From CF-113 sp035716135 (lineage in GTDB: Bacteria; Chloroflexota; Ktedonobacteria; Ktedonobacterales; Ktedonobacteraceae): 9,092 nucleotides of DNA. The notes below the pieces were generated by a model that was not told where the DNA came from, made no database searches, and saw nothing but the letters and a program-made list of their open reading frames with translations. The stretch is taken from positions 1 through 9,092 of the forward strand of contig DASTKD010000586.1 in the NCBI GenBank assembly GCA_035716135.1, given 5' to 3'. A program made the translations under genes and the position numbers. Position 1 is the stretch's first letter, and each line of letters begins with the position of its first letter. Of this stretch, positions 1 through 6,514 are shown piece after piece.

Positions 1-18
1 ATATAGGATAACTGAAAT

Positions 19-1194
19 ATGATGAGTCATGAATTGATCGGACACATTATCAATGGCCGTTACAAATTGATTGACGAGCGCGGCAACGGTAATTTCGGCA
101 CTGTGTATGTTGCGCGCGACCTGCTCACCAACTACATCTACGCCGCGAAGATCATGCATCTCGATCACGCCGATGATAGCGAATTGCTCGAACGCTTCAA
201 GCGGGAAGCCTACATTTTGCAGAGTTTGAATAACCCGCATGTGGTGCGCCTGGTGGACTATGGCAACGAAGGCTCGATCTATTTCATTATGATGAATCAT
301 ATCGACGGGCAAAACCTCAAATGGTATATTCAGACGTATGGGCCGGTGGATGCCTTGCGCGGGTTCAACTATATCATCCAGGCAGCCGAAGGGCTGGATG
401 CCGCGTTCAGAGCGGGGGTTGTGCATCGAGACATCAAGCCGCAGAACATTCTCATCAGCAACAAGGGCGTCGTGAAACTGGCCGACTTCGGACTCTCGCG
501 CAGTTCCGACACGCCAACCATCACCACCACCGATAAATTTATGGGAACGGCCTACTACAGTTCTCCTGAACAGATGCAGCATGGACATGATGCCGATACC
601 CGTTCTGACCTCTATTCACTGGCTGTCGTCCTCTATGAAAGCCTGGTAGGGCATCCCCCCTTTAGTGGTGACACGGTGGTGGATATTATTTTCAAACATC
701 TCAACGATCCCATACCGTCAATCTATCACGAGCGACGCGATATAGCGCCTGAGATCGATGCCTTTATACAACGCGCCCTGGCGAAGTCGCCCGCCGCCCG
801 CTTTCAGACGCCGCGCGAGTTTATTAACGGGCTGGAATCTATTCAGCAAATCATGCGCGGCTCAACGCCTCTTACCCACGCGCTGGAGGCGCGGCTGGTA
901 CTCGTAGCAAGCGGCAAAGCTTTTCCCCTGACGGGGGAGAAGTTGATTATCGGGCGTGAAGACCCCAAACATGAAATCCACCCGGATATTCAGATCGACG
1001 ACCCGGCTCTGACGCTGGGACGCAAACATGCGCGGCTGATGTACCAGCAAGGAACATGGATGGTCGAAGACCGCAATTCGCGCAACAAGACGCGCTTGAA
1101 TGGCAAGGTTCTTGTTCCCTATGAGCTACAGCCGCTCAAAGATGGCGATCTGCTCCAATTCGGCAGAGTGGAAGCGCGTTTTGAGATGCGCTAA
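19..1194 (+). CDS. Soluble Ser/Thr protein kinase with C-terminal FHA domain
   Basis: Hanks-type (PknB-like) kinase of 391 aa, predicted to phosphorylate Ser/Thr on target proteins. All core motifs are visible: glycine loop GNGNFG (22-27), Lys44 in AAK, helix-C Glu63, HRDIKPQN (136-143, Asp138 catalytic), DFG (156-158), a Thr-rich activation loop (about 165-177), SPE (182-184), and Asp197 in DLYS. After the kinase (about 15-275) comes an FHA domain (about 292-390) with IGRE (311-314), a RKH segment (335-337), N353/S354 and LNG (360-362). FHA domains bind phosphothreonine, so the protein may dock on its own autophosphorylated loop or on partners. No transmembrane or PASTA segment is seen, so it is probably cytoplasmic, unlike classical PknB receptors. 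The FHA Ser that normally precedes Arg-X-His is Gly334. ATG at 19 follows a weak AGGA (5-8); a second ATG at 22 is equally possible. The upstream promoter lies outside the window. Confidence 0.95.
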   Translation: MMSHELIGHIINGRYKLIDERGNGNFGTVYVARDLLTNYIYAAKIMHLDHADDSELLERFKREAYILQSLNNPHVVRLVDYGNEGSIYFIMMNHIDGQNLKWYIQTYGPVDALRGFNYIIQAAEGLDAAFRAGVVHRDIKPQNILISNKGVVKLADFGLSRSSDTPTITTTDKFMGTAYYSSPEQMQHGHDADTRSDLYSLAVVLYESLVGHPPFSGDTVVDIIFKHLNDPIPSIYHERRDIAPEIDAFIQRALAKSPAARFQTPREFINGLESIQQIMRGSTPLTHALEARLVLVASGKAFPLTGEKLIIGREDPKHEIHPDIQIDDPALTLGRKHARLMYQQGTWMVEDRNSRNKTRLNGKVLVPYELQPLKDGDLLQFGRVEARFEMR

Positions 1195-1200
1195 AAAGTG

Positions 1201-1230
1201 TTGACAAACCCCCATTTTATCGAGTATGCT
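1201..1230 (+). promoter_or_regulatory. Sigma70-type promoter for the leader ORF and rsgA
   Basis: The -35 box is TTGACA (1201-1206), a perfect consensus. The -10 box is TATGCT (1225-1230), and the spacer is 18 bp. It starts six bases after the kinase stop codon and faces rsgA, so the transcript would begin near 1237 with a leader of about 270 nt before the rsgA start. The 1195-1504 gap holds this promoter, a 39-codon ORF and a hairpin region. Confidence 0.7.
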
Positions 1231-1298
1231 CTAAGCACGAAGAGATGATGTTTGTCTAAATTCTGGCTTGCCAGTCTTATGTGTAGGAGGTGCGACAT

Positions 1299-1418
1299 AT
1301 GGGAAAGCACACATATGTACCAACTGTGCTTGTATGCACCTTGTCTACCCGCGTTGAGGGCATTCGGCGGACTTCGCAGGACGATTTGAAACAGAAACCA
1401 CTGCCTGCTATCCGCTAG
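1299..1418 (+). CDS. 39-aa putative leader peptide upstream of rsgA
   Basis: Small ORF, ATG at 1299 and TAG at 1416-1418, encoding 39 residues starting MGKHTYVPTV and ending KPLPAIR. The case for translation is its signals: a textbook AGGAGG at 1285-1290 lies 8 nt before the ATG, and a strong promoter lies just upstream. The peptide is basic, has no hydrophobic signal or membrane segment, and matches no family I recognise. Its stop codon lies 17 nt before a sequence perfectly complementary to the rsgA ribosome site and 26 nt before a terminator-like hairpin, an arrangement resembling leader peptides that sense translation. No run of one amino acid that would betray an amino-acid attenuator is seen. 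It may instead be a small functional protein, or a chance ORF behind a strong ribosome site. Confidence 0.5.
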   Translation: MGKHTYVPTVLVCTLSTRVEGIRRTSQDDLKQKPLPAIR

Positions 1419-1435
1419 AAGCGCGACATGGCCTG

Positions 1436-1500
1436 TTCCCTCCGCACGGTAGACATCAATGAATTGATTAAACCGTGTTTTTTTATTCTCCTGGAGGGAA
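1436..1500 (+). promoter_or_regulatory. rsgA leader: anti-Shine-Dalgarno/Shine-Dalgarno stem
   Basis: TTCCCTCC at 1436-1443 is the exact reverse complement of GGAGGGAA at 1493-1500, which contains the Shine-Dalgarno of rsgA. Two further G-U pairs could extend this stem outward. It encloses the terminator-like hairpin at 1445-1484, so both can form in the same molecule, the first as the base of the second. Folded this way, the rsgA start (TTG 1505) would lack a free ribosome site. The upstream element could also pair with the GGAGG of the leader ORF (1286-1290), which would give a competing fold. Confidence 0.5.
1445..1484 (+). terminator. Terminator-like hairpin (possible attenuator) before rsgA
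   Basis: CACGGT (1445-1450) pairs with ACCGTG (1472-1477). Inside it, ATCAA (1455-1459) pairs with TTGAT (1464-1468) around a TGAA loop. The outer arm is followed directly by seven T residues (1478-1484), the layout of a Rho-independent terminator. It lies between a strong promoter and the rsgA start, so it would act within the rsgA transcript as an attenuator. The stem has an internal loop and only three G-C pairs in the outer arm besides the inner C-G, so termination is probably partial. Confidence 0.5.
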
Positions 1501-1504
1501 TGTA

Positions 1505-2551
1505 TTGATTAACGACCCTGAGACCCATGCGGAGACGCTGACCGGCGTGGTATTGAACGGCGCGCACGGCATTTACGACGTTCATACCGAGATTGGCGTG
1601 CTGCGCTGCACCTTGCGCGGCAAACTCAAAAAAGCCTTTGCCCAGGCTCAATCAGCAAAATCCGCCGGCAAGTCGCGCCCGCGTTACGACAAAATGCTCA
1701 CGCTACCAAAATCAGAGCGCATCGAACACCGCGATTCGAGCGTCAACGTGCTGCCCATGCGCCTGTCGGTAGGCGATTTTGTGAAACTGCACAGGCTTGA
1801 CAGCAAAACCGGCCTGATCGACGAGATTCTGCCGCGTCAGAGCGCGCTCACGCGCAAAGACGCCGGCTCGACCGAGAAAAGACCCATGCAGCAGACCATG
1901 CTCGCCAATCTCGACCAGGTTGCGCTGGTCTTCGCCGCCGCGCAGCCTCAACCCCATTTTGGAATGCTCGACCGCTACCTTGCCATCTGCGAGTCCGCGC
2001 AAATTCACCCCATCATCTGCCTGAACAAAGTCGATCTCCTGCACGAAAACTATGTAGATGAAGCGGCAGCACTCTACGCCAGGCTGGGCTATACCGTCAT
2101 CTGGACCAGCTACAAAACGGGCGAAGGCGTCGATGGACTACGCGAGTTGCTTAGAGAACACACAACCCTGTTCACCGGGCCATCCGGCGTCGGCAAATCC
2201 TCCCTGGTCAACAGCATAGAGCCGGGCATGGCGCTTAAAACGGGCCTGGTTAGCGAGGCCACCGGCAAAGGCAAACATACCACCACCGGTTCGCAGCTCT
2301 ACCCGCTGTCGGGCGGCGGCTGGCTGGCCGACTCGGCGGGTATTCGCGCGCTGGCCGCGTATGATATTGCGCCCGAAGACCTGGGCTGGTGCTTTATCGA
2401 ATTTCGCCCCTACCTCGGCGAATGCCTCTATTCCGACTGCCTGCACGTCGATGAAGACGGCTGCGCCATCCGCCAGGCAATGGAAGATGGAGTGATCGAC
2501 GAACTGCGCTACAGGAGCTATGTGCGCATTCTGAGTGGAGAGGAACGCTAA
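1505..2551 (+). CDS. rsgA: Ribosome small-subunit maturation GTPase RsgA
   Basis: RsgA (YjeQ/EngC) is a circularly permuted GTPase that checks late 30S subunit assembly. With the TTG start the protein has 348 aa. It has an N-terminal OB-fold (about 10-110), then permuted G motifs: G4 NKVD (174-177), G1 GPSGVGKS (225-232), switch residues GKGKHTTT (254-261), and G3 DSAG (276-279). A zinc knuckle follows with C307, C312, H314 and C320. The TTG at 1505 is chosen because GGAGGG (1493-1498) lies 6 nt before it. An in-frame GTG at 1475 would start inside the terminator stem and has no ribosome site. The OB-fold carries a basic, low-complexity insertion (about 45-80) compared with the compact E. coli-type domain. 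The gene has its own promoter and leader, and it converges with the methylase gene 47 bp away; I see no clear terminator in 2552-2598. Confidence 0.96.
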   Translation: MINDPETHAETLTGVVLNGAHGIYDVHTEIGVLRCTLRGKLKKAFAQAQSAKSAGKSRPRYDKMLTLPKSERIEHRDSSVNVLPMRLSVGDFVKLHRLDSKTGLIDEILPRQSALTRKDAGSTEKRPMQQTMLANLDQVALVFAAAQPQPHFGMLDRYLAICESAQIHPIICLNKVDLLHENYVDEAAALYARLGYTVIWTSYKTGEGVDGLRELLREHTTLFTGPSGVGKSSLVNSIEPGMALKTGLVSEATGKGKHTTTGSQLYPLSGGGWLADSAGIRALAAYDIAPEDLGWCFIEFRPYLGECLYSDCLHVDEDGCAIRQAMEDGVIDELRYRSYVRILSGEER

Positions 2552-2598
2552 TTACTGGCTCTGGAACTGTGGATGTATTGTTCTTGATACAAATCTAT

Positions 2599-4221
2599 CT
2601 AAAGTGCGGTGGAATGAAGAATATCCATGCTATCAGGAAACAATGCATCCATAGTATACGGTGGTTTTCGTCGGCGCGATTCTGGCGAATACTCATCAAG
2701 AAATCTTTCGATTGAGTCCGCTTCTCTTTCTTGCAAGTCTCTTTCGAACCCCAGACGCTCAAGCTCACTCTTAAATCGTAAAAGATGGGCATGTCGATCC
2801 ACTTTGTGATAGAGGACCCTGAGATCAATACGCTGGAGAAGCTTCTTTGTAATTGGGCGCTTGGCATCAAGAAACGCTATCGATTGAATAAGCTCCAGAC
2901 ATAATGGGTCATTGAGGAGGGCTGTTAAAAAGGCTGCCTGTTCAGCAGAGTTGCAGGCAATAAAGTAACAGGTATCATCAAGCATAACAGGTAATCCATC
3001 AATTGGACCAATTGCCCGGAAGCGCGGCGTTTTATGCAGACCGGAGATGCCAACTTTGTAGGGAGCAAAAGAATACTCTCCAATCCCGAAAATGGTAAAC
3101 GGAGGTTGTCCTTGATAAATTGATGATTTCCGCTGTGAAAAAATATCCATATGAGCGGTGAGATAGCTCCATAAACGAGGTGCAGTTTGTTGTAATGCCA
3201 GGGTATTTTCGCCAGGCCGCGTTTGCGGTACGATGATAGCTCTATGAGGATGCATGTTTACCTTATTGAAGAGGTCTGAGCTTTTCAATAAAGGGTAAAT
3301 GTAATCAGGCTCAACCACGACAATTTCCCCTGATTTGTTGTGAAGATTACCATGAGTGTCATAGCTCAGTTCCATAACTGAGGCCGCGTCATGCTTCAAT
3401 CCCTGACGCCATGTAACAGGGGAAATGCCGTCAATTGGGGCTACTTGCTGATAAGCCAGCATATCTCCCACTAACTGTTTACCAACCATACCCATAATAG
3501 ATACAGGTTCATCTGTGAAAAGATCATCATAAAGGGTTGCGGCATAATATGGTTCACCAGAACCGACCTCTACGCAAAATAAGCACGCATCAACTGCTGC
3601 TCCAAACCATTTCTTTGCATCTATTTTTCTGATGGATGCATTACGAATTGGCAAACTTGCCTCAAATGCAAATTGCAAAACGTTTCTTGCGACAGAAGTT
3701 TTACATAATAGCGCAATAGTCGGTTGTTCCGAAACAAGCTCACGAATAAGTTTCAACCAGATATACTCGGCAATATCGAAGTTCGATTTACCTAACCGAG
3801 CTTCAAGCCCCTGCAAACCCTTGACATTTGTTTTCGCCGGAAGGTTAGTGCTTTCAAGCGAACCAAGTTCAGCATTAGTAATCCAGGGTGGATTCCCTAA
3901 AACGAGGAGAGACCCATTTCCGCTCCAATGTATATTACGTTGGAGATGCAGATCAAAAAGATTAGCTCTTTGAATAACTACTCTTGTTTTTACAGATTGT
4001 TTTGTGACCTTACAGGCGAGATTGGCATGAGCATCTTGAATCTCTATTCCCTGAATTTCGTCTGGAGGCAGAGCCTGTTTTAGCAACCCCTCAATGAAGT
4101 TTCCCCGACCACAAGTAGGTTCAATGACTCGAGACCACTCTTTGCCAGATGATCTCAGGCATTTGAGTACCGCATCTACTAAAAGCTGCGGCGTTTGAAA
4201 GTCGCCAAATTCTCTATCCAA
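2599..4221 (-). CDS. Solitary adenine-specific DNA methylase (Eco57I-like, N6-adenine)
   Basis: A 540-aa SAM-dependent DNA methyltransferase expected to methylate adenine N6 at a specific site. Motif X is GDFQTP (6-11), motif I is EPTCGRGN (34-41), the acidic residue of motif II is Glu60 in GIE, motif III is NLFD (87-90), and catalytic motif IV is NPPW (110-113). The C-terminal half, with FAPYKVGISG (385-394) and DDTCYFI (415-421), resembles the specificity region of type IIG/Eco57I enzymes. There is no nuclease domain before motif X and no restriction gene in the window, so it is an orphan or part of a split system. The start is TTG (4219-4221), with GGGAGG four nt upstream and motif X beginning at residue 6, so it can hardly be shorter. 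It overlaps the selA stop by 8 bp, implying translational coupling. It is AT-richer than selA and rsgA, consistent with recent acquisition. Confidence 0.9.
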   Translation of the reverse strand: MDREFGDFQTPQLLVDAVLKCLRSSGKEWSRVIEPTCGRGNFIEGLLKQALPPDEIQGIEIQDAHANLACKVTKQSVKTRVVIQRANLFDLHLQRNIHWSGNGSLLVLGNPPWITNAELGSLESTNLPAKTNVKGLQGLEARLGKSNFDIAEYIWLKLIRELVSEQPTIALLCKTSVARNVLQFAFEASLPIRNASIRKIDAKKWFGAAVDACLFCVEVGSGEPYYAATLYDDLFTDEPVSIMGMVGKQLVGDMLAYQQVAPIDGISPVTWRQGLKHDAASVMELSYDTHGNLHNKSGEIVVVEPDYIYPLLKSSDLFNKVNMHPHRAIIVPQTRPGENTLALQQTAPRLWSYLTAHMDIFSQRKSSIYQGQPPFTIFGIGEYSFAPYKVGISGLHKTPRFRAIGPIDGLPVMLDDTCYFIACNSAEQAAFLTALLNDPLCLELIQSIAFLDAKRPITKKLLQRIDLRVLYHKVDRHAHLLRFKSELERLGFERDLQEREADSIERFLDEYSPESRRRKPPYTMDALFPDSMDILHSTAL

Positions 4222-5611
4222 GAAGCCTCCCAGCTTCTTCCATCAACGCCATCGTCACTTCTTTATCCTGTTCTTTCAGCACGGTGCGCGGGTCGAGCAA
4301 CAGCGTATCATGCTGGATACGGGCGATGATGGGGGCTGGGCGCATTCTGAGGCGGTGCGCAAGTTCATCTAGTGGGAGGGAGACATGCGCGGCGTCGAGG
4401 GCGAGCAGGGTGGTGGGCAGCGTTTCGCCGGGGAGCGAGCCGCCACCGACGGTTGATTCGCCGCGCTGCGTATGCGCCATGATGCCCTGCTTCTGCAATT
4501 GCGAGGCCCATCTGGTGGCGCGGCTGGAGAGCGAAGCGGGAGTTGCCGCGATCATTTGCCAGATGGGGATATGGGTCGCGGCCTCTTCGCGCTGGTAGTG
4601 GCGCAGGGTAGCTTCCAGCGCGGCCAATGTCATTTTATCGATGCGCACGGCGCGCATGAGTGGGTGTCTGGCAATGCGTTTGATAACATCAGCTTTGCCC
4701 GCGATGATTCCTGCCTGTGGACCACCGAGCAGCTTATCGCCGGAGAAACATACTACGTCCGCGCCCGCCGCGATGCTCTCCTGCGGCATGGGTTCGTGTC
4801 CTAATCCAAAGCGTTCGCTATGGAGCAAACAGCCGCTGCCGAGATCATCCATCACCAGCAGCCCATGCCGGTGCGCGAGTTCGGCCAGCGCGGCGGTAGA
4901 TACCGTTTCAATGAAGCCTATCAGGCGAAAATTGCTGGGGTGTACGGTTAATAACATGGCAGTGCGCTCACTCAGAGCCGCTTCGTAATCGCTCAGGCGC
5001 GTGCGGTTGGTGGCTCCAACCTCGATTAACTGGCAACCGCTTTGACGCATGACATCGGGGATGCGAAAGCCGCCGCCGATCTCCACCAGTTGGCCGCGCG
5101 AAATAATCACCTCGCGCCCGCCCGCCAGCGTGCTGAGCGCGAGCAACACGGCAGCAGCGTTATTGTTTGTCACGAGCGCGGCCTCGGCTCCCGTCAACTC
5201 GCGCAGCAGCGCGGCAACATGCGTATGGCGCGAGCCGCGTTCGCCCACTTCCAGATCGTATTCAAGATTGGAATACCCGCTCGCCGCCTCCTGTATGGCC
5301 GCCAGCGCGGCCTGGCTCAACGGCGAGCGGCCCAGGTTGGTATTAATAATCACGCCTGTAGCATTGATGACGGGGCGCAGATTAGGCCGGTTTTCACGTT
5401 CCAGCACACGCGCCGTATCCGCTAACAATTCGTCGTATGATGGGCAAAGCGCGCCTTCGCGGATAGTTGCGCGCGCGTGGGCGAGGCTGGCACGTACCGC
5501 GCGCAGGGTCAGCGAGCGCGAATAGTTGCGGATAAGCTGCTGCCCCGTCGTCGATTGCAGCAATTCATCGATGGAGGGCAGGAGGCGCAGTTGTTCTAAC
5601 TCAACGTTCAT
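4214..5611 (-). CDS. selA: L-seryl-tRNA(Sec) selenium transferase (selenocysteine synthase)
   Basis: SelA converts Ser-tRNA(Sec) to selenocysteinyl-tRNA(Sec) using selenophosphate and a PLP cofactor. The 465-aa length is normal for bacterial SelA. Signature segments include RPVINATGVIINTNLGRSPL (79-98), EYDLEVGERGSR (117-128), VTNNNAAAVLL (147-157), and the PLP-lysine motif SGDKLLGGPQAG (289-300, Lys293). The C-terminal small domain (about 385-463) includes VGGGSLPGE and RPAPIIAR. The ATG at 5609-5611 has GAGAGG (5620-5625) 8 nt upstream. It is the third gene of a leftward operon, 24 bp after the MazF-like gene and overlapping the methylase gene by 8 bp. Presence of SelA implies that the host makes selenoproteins, but selB, selC and selD are not in the window. 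The methylase sits where selB often lies. Confidence 0.97.
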   Translation of the reverse strand: MNVELEQLRLLPSIDELLQSTTGQQLIRNYSRSLTLRAVRASLAHARATIREGALCPSYDELLADTARVLERENRPNLRPVINATGVIINTNLGRSPLSQAALAAIQEAASGYSNLEYDLEVGERGSRHTHVAALLRELTGAEAALVTNNNAAAVLLALSTLAGGREVIISRGQLVEIGGGFRIPDVMRQSGCQLIEVGATNRTRLSDYEAALSERTAMLLTVHPSNFRLIGFIETVSTAALAELAHRHGLLVMDDLGSGCLLHSERFGLGHEPMPQESIAAGADVVCFSGDKLLGGPQAGIIAGKADVIKRIARHPLMRAVRIDKMTLAALEATLRHYQREEAATHIPIWQMIAATPASLSSRATRWASQLQKQGIMAHTQRGESTVGGGSLPGETLPTTLLALDAAHVSLPLDELAHRLRMRPAPIIARIQHDTLLLDPRTVLKEQDKEVTMALMEEAGRLLG

Positions 5612-5619
5612 AAGGCCAT

Positions 5620-5635
5620 CCTCTCTTTCAAGAGG
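5620..5635 (-). promoter_or_regulatory. Small hairpin over the selA ribosome site (coupling element)
   Basis: Read on the - strand, CCTCT (5635-5631) can pair with AGAGG (5624-5620), leaving a 6-nt loop. The right arm is the selA Shine-Dalgarno. The stop codon of the upstream MazF-like gene (5638-5636) touches the left arm, so a ribosome finishing that gene would open the hairpin. This is the usual arrangement for translational coupling. With only five base pairs, the effect would be modest. Confidence 0.35.
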
Positions 5636-6067
5636 TCAATGGAGCGAATAGTACATGGTGATCGCCAGGCTATTAGCAATCTTGCCCATGATCGAGCGCA
5701 GATCAGCATCGTTCAACTTGCAAATGGCGTACTGGTCCGCCAGCAGGCTGCGCAGCACGGCATACAGTAATTCTGTCTTGACGAGGCTGTCGGTGTCAAG
5801 CAACGGGTAATCGCGTTTTAAGAGCAGATGATGATAGGGACGCAATTTTCCGCGATAGGAGGTGAGGGCGACCACATTGACGGCTCCGGCATGGCGACAA
5901 AACGGATCGCTGGAGACGACCAGCGCGGGATGCCAATCAAGGATACGCTTCTCCTCGATGCCTGGCGGCAGCGAAGGGTATCCAAAATTTACCCAGTACA
6001 CCATGCCGAATTGCACGGGTGTCTGATAGGTCAGCGCATCCGGTAGGAGATCTGGTGGATGAGGCAT
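5636..6067 (-). CDS. MazF/PemK-family toxin-like protein
   Basis: A 143-aa protein with the fold signature of the MazF/PemK endoribonucleases: the opening strand GMVYWVNFG (21-29), the HPALVVSSD segment (46-54) matching the family's RPALVV strand, VNVVALTS (63-70) with conserved T69/S70, a SLVKTELLYAV segment (94-104), and a C-terminal helix (about 119-135). Family members cut mRNA at short sequences and are usually neutralised by an adjacent antitoxin. The Arg that normally precedes Pro in the RP motif, often part of the active site, is His46, so activity or specificity may differ. The ATG at 6065-6067 has no clear Shine-Dalgarno; Met22 would also preserve the whole domain. The gene lies 39 bp after an acidic 74-aa ORF and 24 bp before selA. 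It could be a real toxin, or a domesticated PemK-like protein without toxicity. Confidence 0.8.
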   Translation of the reverse strand: MPHPPDLLPDALTYQTPVQFGMVYWVNFGYPSLPPGIEEKRILDWHPALVVSSDPFCRHAGAVNVVALTSYRGKLRPYHHLLLKRDYPLLDTDSLVKTELLYAVLRSLLADQYAICKLNDADLRSIMGKIANSLAITMYYSLH

Positions 6068-6106
6068 TGCACACTACAAGTCTTCTGTATTACGTTTACA
6101 ACATGA

Positions 6107-6331
6107 CTAAGGCCGAGCAAACGCTACAGAAGCGTAGGCGGGAATCTCAGTCACCTCAAGTTCTCCCTGAAAGCAAGCGCAGCTCAATGACCACGAACTT
6201 TCGGCTAGACTAAGGCGTTCTTCGCGTTCATCCTGGCTTTCATCCTGCAAAGCGGCGGTTATGACATCCATTTCGTGCTGGTACTGTTCCATAAGGAATG
6301 AAGAACGGCTATAGTCGTTGTTTGTTGCCAT
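6107..6331 (-). CDS. Acidic 74-aa protein, candidate antitoxin partner
   Basis: I do not recognise a family. The ATG at 6329-6331 is preferred because GAGG lies about 8 nt upstream; a longer reading from 6379 lacks such a site. The product has 74 residues with 14 Asp/Glu against four Arg and no Lys, so it is strongly acidic. Residues about 10-45 look helical and charged (AALQDESQDEREERL), and the C-terminal part is more hydrophobic. It is the first gene of the leftward operon, 39 bp before the MazF-like gene. Position, size and charge match an antitoxin, but no AbrB/MazE, ribbon-helix-helix or Phd motif can be seen, so this role is inferred from context only. It may be an unrelated small regulatory or lineage-specific protein. 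Confidence 0.6.
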   Translation of the reverse strand: MATNNDYSRSSFLMEQYQHEMDVITAALQDESQDEREERLSLAESSWSLSCACFQGELEVTEIPAYASVAFARP

Positions 6332-6416
6332 ACAGAAACCTCTTTGTTCCAAACTACACGTTGAACTGCGTAAAACCATGAGGCGTGAAGGTCGTGTTTT
6401 TTATCTAACGATGCTG

Positions 6417-6445
6417 ATTATACCAGCAATTATTGCCAGGCGCAA
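6417..6445 (-). promoter_or_regulatory. Extended -10 promoter of the acidic ORF-mazF-like-selA-methylase operon
   Basis: On the - strand the -10 box is a perfect TATAAT (6422-6417), preceded by TGG, which makes an extended -10. TTGCGC (6445-6440) sits 17 bp upstream as a weak -35. Transcription would start near 6410, about 80 nt before the acidic ORF. No second promoter as good is seen before selA. The rest of the 6332-6514 gap shows no gene. Confidence 0.65.
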
Positions 6446-6514
6446 GCCTTTTTTGGGACGATTTTATAACCGGATCAAAATTGTGCCTGGCCTGTGACTT
6501 CCCTTAACCCTTGC

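Noticed and set aside
1203..1256. Inverted 7-mers GACAAAC (1203-1209) and GTTTGTC (1250-1256) flanking the rsgA promoter
   Set aside because: A 7-bp match over this distance is easily expected by chance, and one arm is just the -35 box; no further symmetry supports an operator.
1263..1274. CTGGC/GCCAG inverted repeat in the rsgA leader
   Set aside because: Five base pairs with a two-base centre cannot form a full hairpin, and no companion site is seen.
1475..1504. Upstream GTG start for rsgA at 1475
   Set aside because: It lies inside the terminator-like stem and T run, has no ribosome site, and would add ten residues not seen in the family; TTG 1505 has GGAGGG at ideal spacing.
5042..5525. 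Overlapping long + strand frames across selA (also 4284-4988)
   Set aside because: They lie antisense to a certain selA gene in GC-rich DNA, overlap each other and show no ribosome sites or domains; they are shadows.
6437..6452. Plus-strand AGGC-GCAA-GCCT stem followed by T residues
   Set aside because: Only four base pairs, and no rightward gene ends nearby; the bases also belong to the leftward promoter region.
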